Positions 9,380-17,349 of a DNA stretch of 64,000 nucleotides are shown here, in pieces. The stretch is from DASZUK01 sp963844575. Its GTDB lineage: Bacteria > Actinomycetota > Acidimicrobiia > Acidimicrobiales > RAAP-2. The notes beneath the pieces are model-generated. The model was not told the DNA's origin, did no database searches, and worked only from the letters and a program-made list of their open reading frames with translations. The position numbers and the translations under genes were made by a program. The stretch lies in NCBI GenBank assembly GCA_963844575.1, contig CAWJOU010000005.1, positions 682,001 through 746,000 of the forward strand, read 5' to 3'. Positions within the stretch are counted from its first letter, which is position 1. Each line of letters starts with the position of its first letter.

Positions 9380-9721
9380 TCATGCGGCGTCGTCCGGGAA
9401 ACCGGCCCCGGGTGGCGGCGGCGGGACCGGTCGGGGGCGACCGGCCCCGGCCGGATGGTCGAGCCGGGCCCGACCGGCCGAGGGCGCCGGGGCGGACGAC
9501 TCGTCGACGGCGTCGCCCCAGAGGTACGCCAGCATCTGGGCGACCAGTGTGGCCACGCCCCGGCGCGGCGGCAGCGACAGGGGGACGACCGGAGCCAGCC
9601 GGGGCCCGGGTCGGGCGCCGTCGAGGCCGGTCAGCGGCACGATCGGCGCCGGCTGGTCGGAGGTACGGCCCGCACAGGGGGTCCTGAATCCTCGGTGGGA
9701 CGGCTCCGGCATCACTGGCAC
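9380..9721 (-). CDS. Possible small protein upstream of the response regulator
   Basis: An open frame of 113 codons from ATG 9721 ends 16 bp before the response-regulator start and begins about 43 bp downstream of the PHO-box-like repeat. The middle (VATLVAQMLAYLWGD) could be an amphipathic helix; the rest is rich in Pro, Arg and Ala. I recognise no family. Because long open frames arise by chance at this GC content, it may instead be 5' untranslated sequence of the regulator transcript. Confidence 0.3.
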   Translation of the reverse strand: MPVMPEPSHRGFRTPCAGRTSDQPAPIVPLTGLDGARPGPRLAPVVPLSLPPRRGVATLVAQMLAYLWGDAVDESSAPAPSAGRARLDHPAGAGRPRPVPPPPPGAGFPDDAA

Positions 9722-9763
9722 CGTACGGAGGGCAGATGAACGGCCCGCGAATCGCCCGCAACA

Positions 9764-9785
9764 CCCAGGTGACCCCCAGGTGAAC
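9764..9785 (-). promoter_or_regulatory. PHO-box-like operator: two adjacent 11-nt direct repeats
   Basis: Read on the minus strand the sequence is GTTCACCTGGG followed directly by GGTCACCTGGG. Both units fit the published streptomycete PHO-box unit G(G/T)TCAYYYR(G/C)G for PhoP, which is also close to the RegX3 site. A third near-match (CGTCACCTGGG on minus) lies at 9875-9885, upstream of the PPOX gene. Located about 40-65 bp in front of the small ORF and response-regulator transcription unit. Nothing else was recognised in 9722-9918. Confidence 0.65.
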
Positions 9786-9918
9786 TCTCGTGGAAGTTGG
9801 CGGCCGGGTGGTACCCGGCCTTCGGTCGGCGGGCCAGGAACGGGGCGCCGGCCAGGCGTTACGCTCGACGCCGGCCCAGGTGACGCCCGGGGGGCGACGA
9901 GGAGGGCGAGGAGGTCGA

Positions 9919-10416
9919 ATGAGCGACGCGATGGGGATGCCGGGCGTCAAGCAGCGCGACGTCATCAAGATGACGGATCAGGAGGTCGACGCCTTCCTCC
10001 ACGAGCGCCGGCCGCTGTCGATGTGCACGATGAACCACGACGGGACGATCCACGCGGTGGCGATGTGGTATGGCTTCTTGGAGGGGTCGGTCGCCCTCGA
10101 GAGCAAGGCGAAGGCCCAGAAGGTGCAGAACCTCCGGCGCGATCCCAAGATGACGTGCCTCTTCGAGGCCGGCGACGACTACGAGGAGCTTCGCGGCGTC
10201 GAGCTCGTCGGTCGCGCCGAGATCGTCGAGGAGCCGGACCGGATCTGGGAGCTCGGGGTCAGCGTCTTCGAGCGCTACCAGGCGCCGTACACCGAAGAGC
10301 TGCGGCCGTTCGTCGAGGCGATGCTGCACAAGCGAGTCGTCGTCAAGCTGCACGTCGACCGGGTCGTGACGTGGGACCACCGGAAGCTGGGACTTCCGCC
10401 GACCCGGCCGGCCTAA
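9919..10416 (+). CDS. Pyridoxamine 5'-phosphate oxidase-like (PPOX) split-barrel protein
   Basis: A 165-residue split-barrel flavin/F420-binding protein. The N-terminal strand pair RRPLSMCTMNHDGTIHAVAMW and the central PKMTCLFEAGDDYEELRGVEL match the PPOX family that is abundant in actinobacteria, many members of which use F420. ATG 9919 follows a GGAGGGCGAGGAGG purine-rich ribosome-binding region. It is 9 bp upstream of the amidohydrolase start, so the two are probably one transcript. Substrate unknown. Confidence 0.87.
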   Translation: MSDAMGMPGVKQRDVIKMTDQEVDAFLHERRPLSMCTMNHDGTIHAVAMWYGFLEGSVALESKAKAQKVQNLRRDPKMTCLFEAGDDYEELRGVELVGRAEIVEEPDRIWELGVSVFERYQAPYTEELRPFVEAMLHKRVVVKLHVDRVVTWDHRKLGLPPTRPA

Positions 10417-10425
10417 ACTGACGGC

Positions 10426-12174
10426 GTGTCAGATACGGGATCTTCCATGTTCGACTACGTGATCCGCGGCGGCACCGTGATCGACGGCACCGGCGCGCCG
10501 GGGTTCCAGGCCGACGTCGGTATCCGCGACGGTGCGATCGTGGCCGTCGGCGATGTCGACGGCGAGGGGGCGATCGAGCTCGACGCCACCGGCCTGATGG
10601 TCGCGCCGGGCATCGTCGACCCGCACACCCACTACGACGCCCAGCTGTTCTGGGACCCGTCGGCGTCGCCGTCCAACCTGCACGGCGTCACGACGGTCAT
10701 CGGCGGCAACACAGGGTTCACGCTGGCGCCGCTCAACGCCGAGGACGCGGACTACATCCGGCGGATGATGGCCAAGGTGGAGGGGATGCCGCTGGCGGCC
10801 CTGGAGAACGGGGTGCCGTGGACCTGGTCCACCTTCGGCGAGTACCTGGACCGGTTGGAAGGCAACCTGGGGGTGAACGCCGGGTTCCTGGTCGGCCACT
10901 GTGCGCTGCGACGCAAGGTGATGGGCGCCGACCGGGGCGGCGAGGTGGCCACCGACGAGGAGATCGCCGCCATGCGGCAGCTGCTGGCGGAGTCCATCGC
11001 CGCCGGCGGCCTCGGCTTCTCGTCGTCGCAGTCCCGCACCCACTCGGACGGGGACGGCAACCCGATCAACTCCCGCAACGCCGACCGCCGGGAGATGCTG
11101 GCGTTCTGCGAGGAAGTGGCGGCCCACGAGGGGACCACGCTCGAGTACATCACCAGCGGCTGCCTCGACACGTTCTCGGACGAGGAGGTCGACCTGATGG
11201 TGGCGATGACGGCCGCCGCCCGCCGCCCGCTCAACTGGAACCTGCTGACCATCGACTCCCGGACCCCGGAGAAGATGGCCCACCAGCTCGCCGCGTCGAC
11301 CGCGGCCACCGAGGCCGGCGGGCAGATCGTCGCCCTCACGATGCCGACGCTCGTGCCGATGAACATGAGCTTCCTCAACTTCTGCGCCCTGTTCCTCATC
11401 CCCGGTTGGGGTGACGTGCTCGGCCTGCCCGTCCCGGAGCGGATCGAGAAGTTGCGCGACCCCGAGGTCCGCCGGCAGCTCAACGACCTGGCGCACGCCA
11501 AGGAGGCCGGGGTCTTCCGGCGGTTGGCCGGCTGGGGCAACTACGTCATCGGGGACACGTTCTCCGAGGCCAACCAGGGGCTCGAATGGCGCGACGTGTC
11601 GGAGATCGCGACCGAGCGGGGGACGACGCCGTTCGACACGCTCCTCGACATCGTGATCGCCGACGACCTGCGGACGGTCCTGTGGCCGAAGCCGACCGAT
11701 CGGGACGATGCCACCTGGACGCTGCGGGCCGAGGCGTGGGAGGACCCGCGGGCGATGGTCGGCGGCTCCGACGCCGGGGCCCACCTCGACCGGATGTGCG
11801 GCTCGAACTACCCGACCGCGTTCTTGGGCGACTGCCTGCGCAACCGGCGGCTCGTCCCGGTCGAGCGGGCCGTGCAGATGATGACCAGCCAGCCAGCCGC
11901 CCTGTTCGGCCTGCGCGACCGCGGCGTCGTGGCCGAGGGTATGAACGCCGACCTGTTCGTCTTCGACCCGGCGACCGTGGCCTCCGAGCCGGCTCGCCTC
12001 GTCAACGACCTGCCCGGTGACACGCCGCGGCTCTTCGCCGAGTCCGTCGGGGTCGTCCGGGTGCTGGTGAACGGGGTGGAGACCGTCGTCGACGGGAAGC
12101 CGACCGGCGCGGTTCCGGGCGCGCTGCTGCGATCGGGCCGCGACACCTACTCCGTGGTGCCGACGCCCGCCTGA
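10426..12174 (+). CDS. N-acyl-D-amino-acid deacylase family amidohydrolase
   Basis: A 582-residue metal-dependent amidohydrolase. It begins VIRGGTVIDGTGAPG with the metal-binding DPHTHYD near residue 67, and has SDAGAHLDRMCG and the C-terminal DLFVFDP segment typical of D-aminoacylase-like proteins. These remove N-acyl groups from D-amino acids or related amides. GTG 10426 was used; ATG 10447 (MFDYVIRGG) is equally plausible and is where homology-like sequence begins. The last 28 bp overlap the convergent DoxX gene. Confidence 0.85.
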   Translation: MSDTGSSMFDYVIRGGTVIDGTGAPGFQADVGIRDGAIVAVGDVDGEGAIELDATGLMVAPGIVDPHTHYDAQLFWDPSASPSNLHGVTTVIGGNTGFTLAPLNAEDADYIRRMMAKVEGMPLAALENGVPWTWSTFGEYLDRLEGNLGVNAGFLVGHCALRRKVMGADRGGEVATDEEIAAMRQLLAESIAAGGLGFSSSQSRTHSDGDGNPINSRNADRREMLAFCEEVAAHEGTTLEYITSGCLDTFSDEEVDLMVAMTAAARRPLNWNLLTIDSRTPEKMAHQLAASTAATEAGGQIVALTMPTLVPMNMSFLNFCALFLIPGWGDVLGLPVPERIEKLRDPEVRRQLNDLAHAKEAGVFRRLAGWGNYVIGDTFSEANQGLEWRDVSEIATERGTTPFDTLLDIVIADDLRTVLWPKPTDRDDATWTLRAEAWEDPRAMVGGSDAGAHLDRMCGSNYPTAFLGDCLRNRRLVPVERAVQMMTSQPAALFGLRDRGVVAEGMNADLFVFDPATVASEPARLVNDLPGDTPRLFAESVGVVRVLVNGVETVVDGKPTGAVPGALLRSGRDTYSVVPTPA

Positions 12175-12635
12175 GCCTGGGTGGCGATCCGCCGGGCCTT
12201 CTTCGCCCGCCGGCGGGAGGACCGGACCGAGTCGGCCATCAGCGAGAGCCCGATGCCGAGCAGCCAGACGTCCTTGGCGATCGCCGTGCCCTGCTGGGTC
12301 GGCCGGAGGCTCCCCTCGTCGCGCAGGCCAGGGGTCTTGACGTAGAGGCCGAGGAGCCCGCCGGCGAAAGCGGCCAGCGAGAGGCCGGCCATGCCGTCGC
12401 CGACTGCCGGGAAGAGCAGGGCGGCCCCGAGGGCGACCTCGCTGGCCCCGAGGGCTTTGACGAACCGGCTCGGCGGCAGTCCTTCGAGGAACGGGTACGT
12501 GCCGACGGCCATCCCGTGGACCGCGCCGGCCGTCTCCTCGGTCGCCCCGAGCTTGCCGATGCCGGCGTTCAGGATGAACGCGCCGGCCGCGATCCGTACG
12601 GGGAGGTTGGCCAGTCGTGAACGGTGTCGTCGCAT
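12147..12635 (-). CDS. DoxX-like membrane protein
   Basis: A 162-residue protein with about four hydrophobic segments. The first helix region RIAAGAFILNAGIGKLG and the GASEVALGAALLFP helix resemble the DoxX/DoxD superfamily of small membrane proteins. ATG 12635 was chosen; the frame remains open upstream into the divergent ABC gene. The C-terminal basic stretch RRRAKKARR faces the cytoplasm. Function unknown. Confidence 0.75.
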   Translation of the reverse strand: MRRHRSRLANLPVRIAAGAFILNAGIGKLGATEETAGAVHGMAVGTYPFLEGLPPSRFVKALGASEVALGAALLFPAVGDGMAGLSLAAFAGGLLGLYVKTPGLRDEGSLRPTQQGTAIAKDVWLLGIGLSLMADSVRSSRRRAKKARRIATQAQAGVGTTE

Positions 12636-12701
12636 CACGTTCGACGGTAATCCATACTGGCGCGATGGGCGACCGCGCCGGCGTTGCCGTCGGCACCTGA
12701 G

Positions 12702-13502
12702 ATGGTCGCCGTCGGCGAAGCCGGTGTCGTCATCGACGAGGTGTCCAAGGTCTTCGGGCCGGCCGGCCGCCGCGTCGGCGCCCTGGACCGGGTCAGCCTC
12801 GATCTCCGGCGCGGCGAGTTCGTCACCGTCATCGGTCCGAGCGGCTGCGGCAAGTCGACGCTGCTCCGGGTGGTCGCCGGCCTGCTGCCGGCCGACCGCG
12901 GCCGGGTGTCGATCTTCGGCGAGACGGTCGAGAAGGCGACGGCGGCCAAGCACATCGGGTTCGTTCCGCAGTCGCCGGCGCTGCTGCCGTGGCGGTCGGT
13001 GATCGACAACGTCCGCCTACCGACGCAGGTCAACCGCCGGGCCGCGGCCGACGGCCGGGACGTGCGGGATCCCGAGGAGCTGTTGCGCGCGTTCGGGCTC
13101 GGGGGCGTCCTCGACCGGTACCCGTCGCAGCTGTCCGGCGGGATGCAGCAACGGGTCGCCATCGCTCGCGCCTACGTCTTCGGCCCGTCGGTCCTCTTGA
13201 TGGACGAGCCGTTCTCCGCCCTCGACGAGCTGACCCGGGAGGTCCAGCGGCACGAGCTGCTCGACTTCTGGCAGGCCAATCGCAAGACCGTGCTGTTCGT
13301 CACCCACTCCGTGCCCGAAGCGGTGACGCTGTCGGACCGGGTCGTCGTCATGTCCGCCCGGCCCGGCCGGGTCCACGCGGTGATCGACGTCGACCTCGCT
13401 CGACCGCGGCGCGACGCCGTCGAGTCGACGCCGGCCTTCCACGAACTGGTCGAAGAAGTCCGCGACGCCCTCCGCACCGTCTGGCGGCCGACCGATGACT
13501 GA
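12702..13502 (+). CDS. ABC transporter ATP-binding protein, SsuB/TauB type
   Basis: A 266-residue ATPase with Walker A GPSGCGKST, Q-loop FVPQSP, signature LSGGMQQR, Walker B VLLMDEPFSALDE and the switch His in VTHSVPEA. This is the nitrate/sulfonate/taurine importer subfamily. ATG 12702 is used; TTG 12684 is in frame. It overlaps the permease start by 8 bp and forms an importer with the next two genes. Confidence 0.93.
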   Translation: MVAVGEAGVVIDEVSKVFGPAGRRVGALDRVSLDLRRGEFVTVIGPSGCGKSTLLRVVAGLLPADRGRVSIFGETVEKATAAKHIGFVPQSPALLPWRSVIDNVRLPTQVNRRAAADGRDVRDPEELLRAFGLGGVLDRYPSQLSGGMQQRVAIARAYVFGPSVLLMDEPFSALDELTREVQRHELLDFWQANRKTVLFVTHSVPEAVTLSDRVVVMSARPGRVHAVIDVDLARPRRDAVESTPAFHELVEEVRDALRTVWRPTDD

Positions 13503-14400
13503 CCGACCCGGCGGCGACCCGAACCCCACCGGAGAGGGCCAAGGACCGGCGGGAGAGGGCCAAGGACCGGTGGGGGAGCGGCGGCCGGTCCCGCTCGACG
13601 ACGACATCCGCCGACCGTTGGCCGACCGGCTCTGGCTCCGCACGTGGCTCCCGCCGCTGGTCGCGTTCGTCGCCCTCGGCGTCGGCTGGCAGCTCTACGC
13701 GGTCAACAACCCGTACGTCCTGCCGACGATCCCGGAGATCTTCTCCAGCATCTGGGACTCACCGGCCGTCTTCTGGGACAACGCCCTCGTCACGCTGCAG
13801 GAGATCGCCGTCGGCGCGGCCTGCGGCATGGGCGCGGCGTTCGTCCTGGCCGTCGTCATGGCCGAGGTGCGCGTCGTCGAGCGGGCGTTGATGCCGTTGG
13901 CCGTCGTCCTCAACGTCACGCCCGTCGTCGCCATCGCGCCGGGGCTCGTCGTGGCGTTCGGCTTCGGGATGCTGCCGAAGTACCTGCTCACGGCCATCAT
14001 CGTCTTCTTCCCGTTCCTGGTCAGCTCGCTGGCCGGCCTCCGCGACGTCGATCCGTTGGCCGTCGACGTCCTCCGGACGCTGCACGCCTCACGGTGGGAG
14101 ATCCTCTGGCGGCTGCGGCTGCCGAGCAGCCTGCCGTTCCTCTTCGCCGGGGCCCGGATCTGTCTCCCGCTGTCCGTCGTCGGTGCGGTCGTCGCGGAGT
14201 TCTCCGCGGCCGGCAAGCTGGCCGGCCTCGGGTCGCTGATCGAGCTGTCCGCCCAGCAGGCCGACCTCCGGACGATCTACGCCTCCGTCTTCTTCCTCGC
14301 CGTCATCGGTCTCCTGCTGACGTTCCTCGTCGTCTTTCTGCAGGCCAAGGTGCTCTGGTGGGCCGACGGCGCCGACCGGCGCCGCCACCCCCGCCGGTGA
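13495..14400 (+). CDS. ABC transporter permease, SsuC/TauC type
   Basis: A 301-residue inner-membrane permease with about six helices after a hydrophilic 45-residue N-terminus. The EAA-like loop DVDPLAVDVLRTLHASRWEI followed by RLRLPSSLPFLFAGARI marks the binding-protein-dependent transport fold that contacts the ATPase. The N-terminus carries a short repeat (GEGQGP twice). It overlaps the ATPase gene and precedes the binding-protein gene by about 110 bp, which contains an operator-like motif. Confidence 0.92.
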   Translation: MTDRPGGDPNPTGEGQGPAGEGQGPVGERRPVPLDDDIRRPLADRLWLRTWLPPLVAFVALGVGWQLYAVNNPYVLPTIPEIFSSIWDSPAVFWDNALVTLQEIAVGAACGMGAAFVLAVVMAEVRVVERALMPLAVVLNVTPVVAIAPGLVVAFGFGMLPKYLLTAIIVFFPFLVSSLAGLRDVDPLAVDVLRTLHASRWEILWRLRLPSSLPFLFAGARICLPLSVVGAVVAEFSAAGKLAGLGSLIELSAQQADLRTIYASVFFLAVIGLLLTFLVVFLQAKVLWWADGADRRRHPRR

Positions 14401-14451
14401 GCTGACCGATCCGGCCGGGTATCGTCGGGCTCGCAACGGCGGTGGTGGACG

Positions 14452-14482
14452 GATCTGTGATAGATCATATGTGATATTTCAC
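14452..14482 (+). promoter_or_regulatory. Operator-like region before the binding-protein gene, shared with cofD/GntR
   Basis: TGATATTTCA at 14472-14481 lies within GTGATATTTCAC, whose ends GTGA/TCAC are inverted. The exact reverse complement TGAAATATCA recurs at 16661-16670 between cofD and the GntR gene. Just upstream GATCT-N5-AGATC (14452-14466) is a second inverted repeat. This AT-rich patch stands out from about 70% GC surroundings. The likely ligand is the GntR regulator encoded at 16735. Confidence 0.6.
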
Positions 14483-14512
14483 TCTCATGGCGGGGCCAGA
14501 GGAGGCAGCGGG

Positions 14513-15622
14513 GTGCGGGGACGGGTGAGCAGGCTGGCGGCCGGGACTGGGCTGGCGACGGCCCTGATGGCCGGCACGCTGGCGGTCGGGCCGGTGGCCG
14601 TCGGGTCGATCGTCGCGGCCGGTCCGGCCGGCGCGACGACGAGCGGCCTCGACCACGCCGAATGCGCGGCCAACCGGGCGGTCGGGCCGGTCACGTACGT
14701 CTCGCCGTTCGGGTTCGACGCGTCCGGCGGCATCATCGACGTCTTCGCCGCGGAGAAGCTGGGCTTCTTCCGGCAGATGTGCCTGACAGTGACGGTCGAC
14801 GCGGCGGCGCAGGACGGTGACGAGCTGGTGTCGGCCGGCCGGGCGCAGGTGACGAACATCGGCGGGGCGGCGACACTGCTCGAGGTCGTCGCCAACGGCT
14901 CCAACCTGGTCGGGGTGGCGACGCTGGCCGACACGACCGACGAGGCCGTCGTCACGCCCAAGTCGGTCACGTCGCTGCGGGGCCTCGAGGGCCAGACGCT
15001 CGGCTACCACACCGCGGTCGGCGTGGCGGTGCAGGCGATGATGGCGAAAGCCGGCGTCGACGTCACAAAGGTCGACCTCGTCTCGACGACCAACTACACA
15101 CCGGACCAGGTCGTGAACGGCACGGTCGGCGGGCTGCAGGTCTACCAGTCGAACGAGCCGCTCACGCTCCGTTCGCAGGGCAAGTCGTTCAACGAGTTCA
15201 CGCCGGCCGAGTTCGGCGTGAAGGGCACGTACAACGTCCAGGCGTTCAACGGTACGTTCCTGCGCGAGCACCGCCAGGCCGCGACCGACTGGATGCGGGC
15301 CGACCTCCACGCCGTCGACTACTGCATCGCCCACGTCACCCGGTGCGTCGCCATCGAGCACGCGGTGGCGGCAGCCGACCACGCGACAACCGCGTTCCCG
15401 CTGGCCCACGAGAAGCAGGTGTGGACGTTCGAGAGCCAGCTGATCGCCCGGCACACGCTGGCCGGCCGGGGCATCGGCGTCCAGACGACGGCGGAGTGGG
15501 CGCCGGAGGCCGCACAGCTCGCGTCGTTCGGCGTCGTGAAGGCCGTGCCGCCGCTGGCCAAGGCGGAGGACACGGCGCTGGTCGCCGGCCTCTACCGCGG
15601 CAAGACGCTCATCTGGCCCTGA
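14513..15622 (+). CDS. ABC transporter substrate-binding protein, NMT1/THI5-like
   Basis: A 369-residue exported binding protein for the importer encoded just upstream. The start is taken as GTG 14513, which follows AGAGGAGG at 14498-14505; an in-frame GTG at 14471 lies inside the operator-like motif. The N-terminus (basic RGRVSRL, then a long Ala/Gly/Val core ending GPAGA) is a signal peptide without an obvious lipobox Cys. The mature part has the SsuA/ThiY pattern (FGFDASGGIIDVFAAEKLGFF, GRAQVTNIGG, LRGLEGQTLGYH). Ligands of this family include pyrimidine precursors of thiamine, riboflavin, and sulfonates. The ligand here is unknown. Confidence 0.85.
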   Translation: MRGRVSRLAAGTGLATALMAGTLAVGPVAVGSIVAAGPAGATTSGLDHAECAANRAVGPVTYVSPFGFDASGGIIDVFAAEKLGFFRQMCLTVTVDAAAQDGDELVSAGRAQVTNIGGAATLLEVVANGSNLVGVATLADTTDEAVVTPKSVTSLRGLEGQTLGYHTAVGVAVQAMMAKAGVDVTKVDLVSTTNYTPDQVVNGTVGGLQVYQSNEPLTLRSQGKSFNEFTPAEFGVKGTYNVQAFNGTFLREHRQAATDWMRADLHAVDYCIAHVTRCVAIEHAVAAADHATTAFPLAHEKQVWTFESQLIARHTLAGRGIGVQTTAEWAPEAAQLASFGVVKAVPPLAKAEDTALVAGLYRGKTLIWP

Positions 15623-15630
15623 GGCTGCCC

Positions 15631-15690
15631 CCGTCGAGTTGGCCGCCGTCGAGTTGGCTGTCGTCGAGCTGGCGGTCGTCTAGTTGACGC
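15631..15690 (+). repeat. Four degenerate 15-bp tandem repeats over the 3' end of cofD
   Basis: Copies begin at 15631, 15646, 15661 and 15676 with consensus YCGTCGAGTTGGCNG. The first two differ by one base and the fourth has diverged. The array fills the short gap between the convergent binding-protein and cofD genes, and the fourth copy carries the cofD stop codon. Confidence 0.8.
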
Positions 15691-16636
15691 CGCCGAGCGG
15701 ACGGGCGTCGAGGCCACCGGCCTCGACGACGACGGCCGCCAGGGCGGCGGACCGTTCGGGGCTGGTCATCATCGTGTCCGTGACGACGCAGCGGAGCCCG
15801 GCGGCCTCCACCCGGGGGGCCAGCGCGGCGTCGACGTCGTCGATGACGAGCGTCCCGACCCACGACGCGTAGTAAGCCGCGACGCCGGCGGCGGACGACT
15901 CGAAGCCGAGCTCGGCCAGGAGGCGGTCGGCGGGGCCCTTGATCGCCCGGCCGTCGACGATCGGGGAGACCGCGACGATGCGGTCCCGCCGTGACGCCAG
16001 CTGTGCCCGCAAGCCGGGGACGGCGAGCAGCGGATCGATCGAGAGGAGCGGGTTCGACGGGCAGACGACGAGCAGTTCGGCCTGCTCGATCGCGTCGAGG
16101 ACGCCCGGGGCCGGCGTCGCCGCGTCGGCGCCGTCGAAGCGGATCGACGCGACCGGCACGGCATGGCGGAGCTTGGCGAAGTACTCCTGGAACGAGACTT
16201 CCCCGCCGGCCTGGAGCCGGACACGGGTACGGAGCGGATCGTCGGTCACTGGCAGAAGCCGCACGGCGACGCCGGCGGCCGCGGCCAGCTCGGCGGTCGC
16301 CTGGCTGAGCGTGTGGCCCTGGTCGAGCCGACGGGACCGGAACAGGTGGGTCGCCAGATCCTGGTCGCCGAGCTCGAACCAGGTGTCGCCGCCCAGCTGG
16401 CCGAGGGCGGTGAGGACCGTCCACGTGTCGTCGGCGACGCCGTAACCCTTGACCTCGTTGAACGTGCCGGCGAGCGTCCGGGTCACGGTGTCGAGGTCCG
16501 GCGCGATGTAGAGCCCGCAGTAGACCATGTCGTCCGCGGTGTTGACGATCGCCGTCAGCTCTTCGGGCGGCACGACTTGGACCAACCCGCGCAGCAGCCG
16601 AGCCGCTCCGACCCCGCCGGCGAGCGCCGTGATCAC
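15680..16636 (-). CDS. cofD: 2-phospho-L-lactate / phosphoenolpyruvate transferase (CofD/FbiA)
   Basis: A 318-residue enzyme of coenzyme F420 biosynthesis that joins the lactyl or enolpyruvyl phosphate group from its GDP-activated form to the deazaflavin Fo. It starts VITALAGGVGAARLLRGL, the invariant N-terminus of the family, and has NTADDMVYCGLYIAPDLDT and the CPSNPLLSIDP loop. GTG 16636 gives this canonical N-terminus; an upstream GTG at 16651 is possible. It is divergent from the GntR gene with an operator-like motif between. cofE/cofC/fbiC are not in the window. Confidence 0.95.
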   Translation of the reverse strand: MITALAGGVGAARLLRGLVQVVPPEELTAIVNTADDMVYCGLYIAPDLDTVTRTLAGTFNEVKGYGVADDTWTVLTALGQLGGDTWFELGDQDLATHLFRSRRLDQGHTLSQATAELAAAAGVAVRLLPVTDDPLRTRVRLQAGGEVSFQEYFAKLRHAVPVASIRFDGADAATPAPGVLDAIEQAELLVVCPSNPLLSIDPLLAVPGLRAQLASRRDRIVAVSPIVDGRAIKGPADRLLAELGFESSAAGVAAYYASWVGTLVIDDVDAALAPRVEAAGLRCVVTDTMMTSPERSAALAAVVVEAGGLDARPLGGVN

Positions 16637-16660
16637 GGGGGGACCGTACACCGGGCTGCT

Positions 16661-16670
16661 TGAAATATCA
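16661..16670 (+). promoter_or_regulatory. Second copy of the GntR-type operator motif
   Basis: TGAAATATCA, the exact reverse complement of 14472-14481, lies 24 bp upstream of cofD (minus) and about 64 bp upstream of the GntR start (plus). Position suits control of both divergent genes. Confidence 0.6.
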
Positions 16671-16734
16671 TGTGCCAATTCGTCGGCGCCGACCTACGAT
16701 CGCCGGAGATGACGAGCCAGCCTGGGGTAGTCGC

Positions 16735-17349
16735 GTGGAGTACGTGAGCAAGAGCGATGTCGTCGCGGCGGGGATCCGCGACCGGATCGACCGGGGCGAG
16801 CTCGTCGCCGGCGACGTTCTCCGTCAGCGGGACTTGGCGAAACTGTTCGGCGTCAGCCCGACGCCGGTGCGTGAGGCGCTGCGCAAGCTCGAGGCGGAGG
16901 GGTTCGTCGTCACCGAGCTGCACCACGGGACGACGGTGGCCGGCGCAGCGGACGCGTCGACGCGCGAGAGCTCGCTCATTCGGGCCAGCCTGGAGTCGCT
17001 GGCCGCGGAGCTGGCGGCGGGGCGGATGACCGACGCGGACCTCGACGGCGTCGACGAGATCCTGGCGCAGATGGAGGAGTGCGAGCCGGGCACCGCGCTC
17101 GACGCGCGGCTCGACCGCGAGTTCCACTTCCGGATCTACCACGGTGCCCGTTCGCCGGTGCTGCTCGCGTTGATGAACCTGCTCTGGCGGTCCCTCGACG
17201 GCGGGACGGACGTCGGCGCGGAGGAGTCACTGGCGGAGCACCAGGCGATCGCCGAGGCGCTGTGGAAGCACGATCCGGTGCTGGCGGCGTCGGCGAGCCG
17301 GCGGCACGTCCTGGAGCACGCCGACGAGCCGCTCAATCGAGCAGGGTGA
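16735..17349 (+). CDS. GntR/FadR-family transcriptional regulator (FCD domain)
   Basis: A 204-residue regulator. The winged-helix part holds LRQRDLAKLFGVSPTPVREALRKLEAEG, the hallmark of GntR proteins. The C-terminal helical FCD domain has LIRASLESLAAELA, DREFHFRIY and EHQAIAEAL with the expected metal/ligand-binding Asp, His and Glu-His positions. GTG 16735 or GTG 16744 are possible starts; the frame is open from TTG 16660 but that overlaps the operator-like motif. It probably controls cofD and the ABC importer through the shared motif. The last 17 bp overlap the convergent carbonic anhydrase gene. Confidence 0.9.
   Translation: MEYVSKSDVVAAGIRDRIDRGELVAGDVLRQRDLAKLFGVSPTPVREALRKLEAEGFVVTELHHGTTVAGAADASTRESSLIRASLESLAAELAAGRMTDADLDGVDEILAQMEECEPGTALDARLDREFHFRIYHGARSPVLLALMNLLWRSLDGGTDVGAEESLAEHQAIAEALWKHDPVLAASASRRHVLEHADEPLNRAG

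Noticed and set aside
10429..12696. 755-codon antisense frame across the amidohydrolase and DoxX region
   Set aside because: Composition (Arg/Gly/His-rich, no domains) is that of a high-GC shadow; the plus-strand amidohydrolase and the shorter DoxX frame have clear family motifs.
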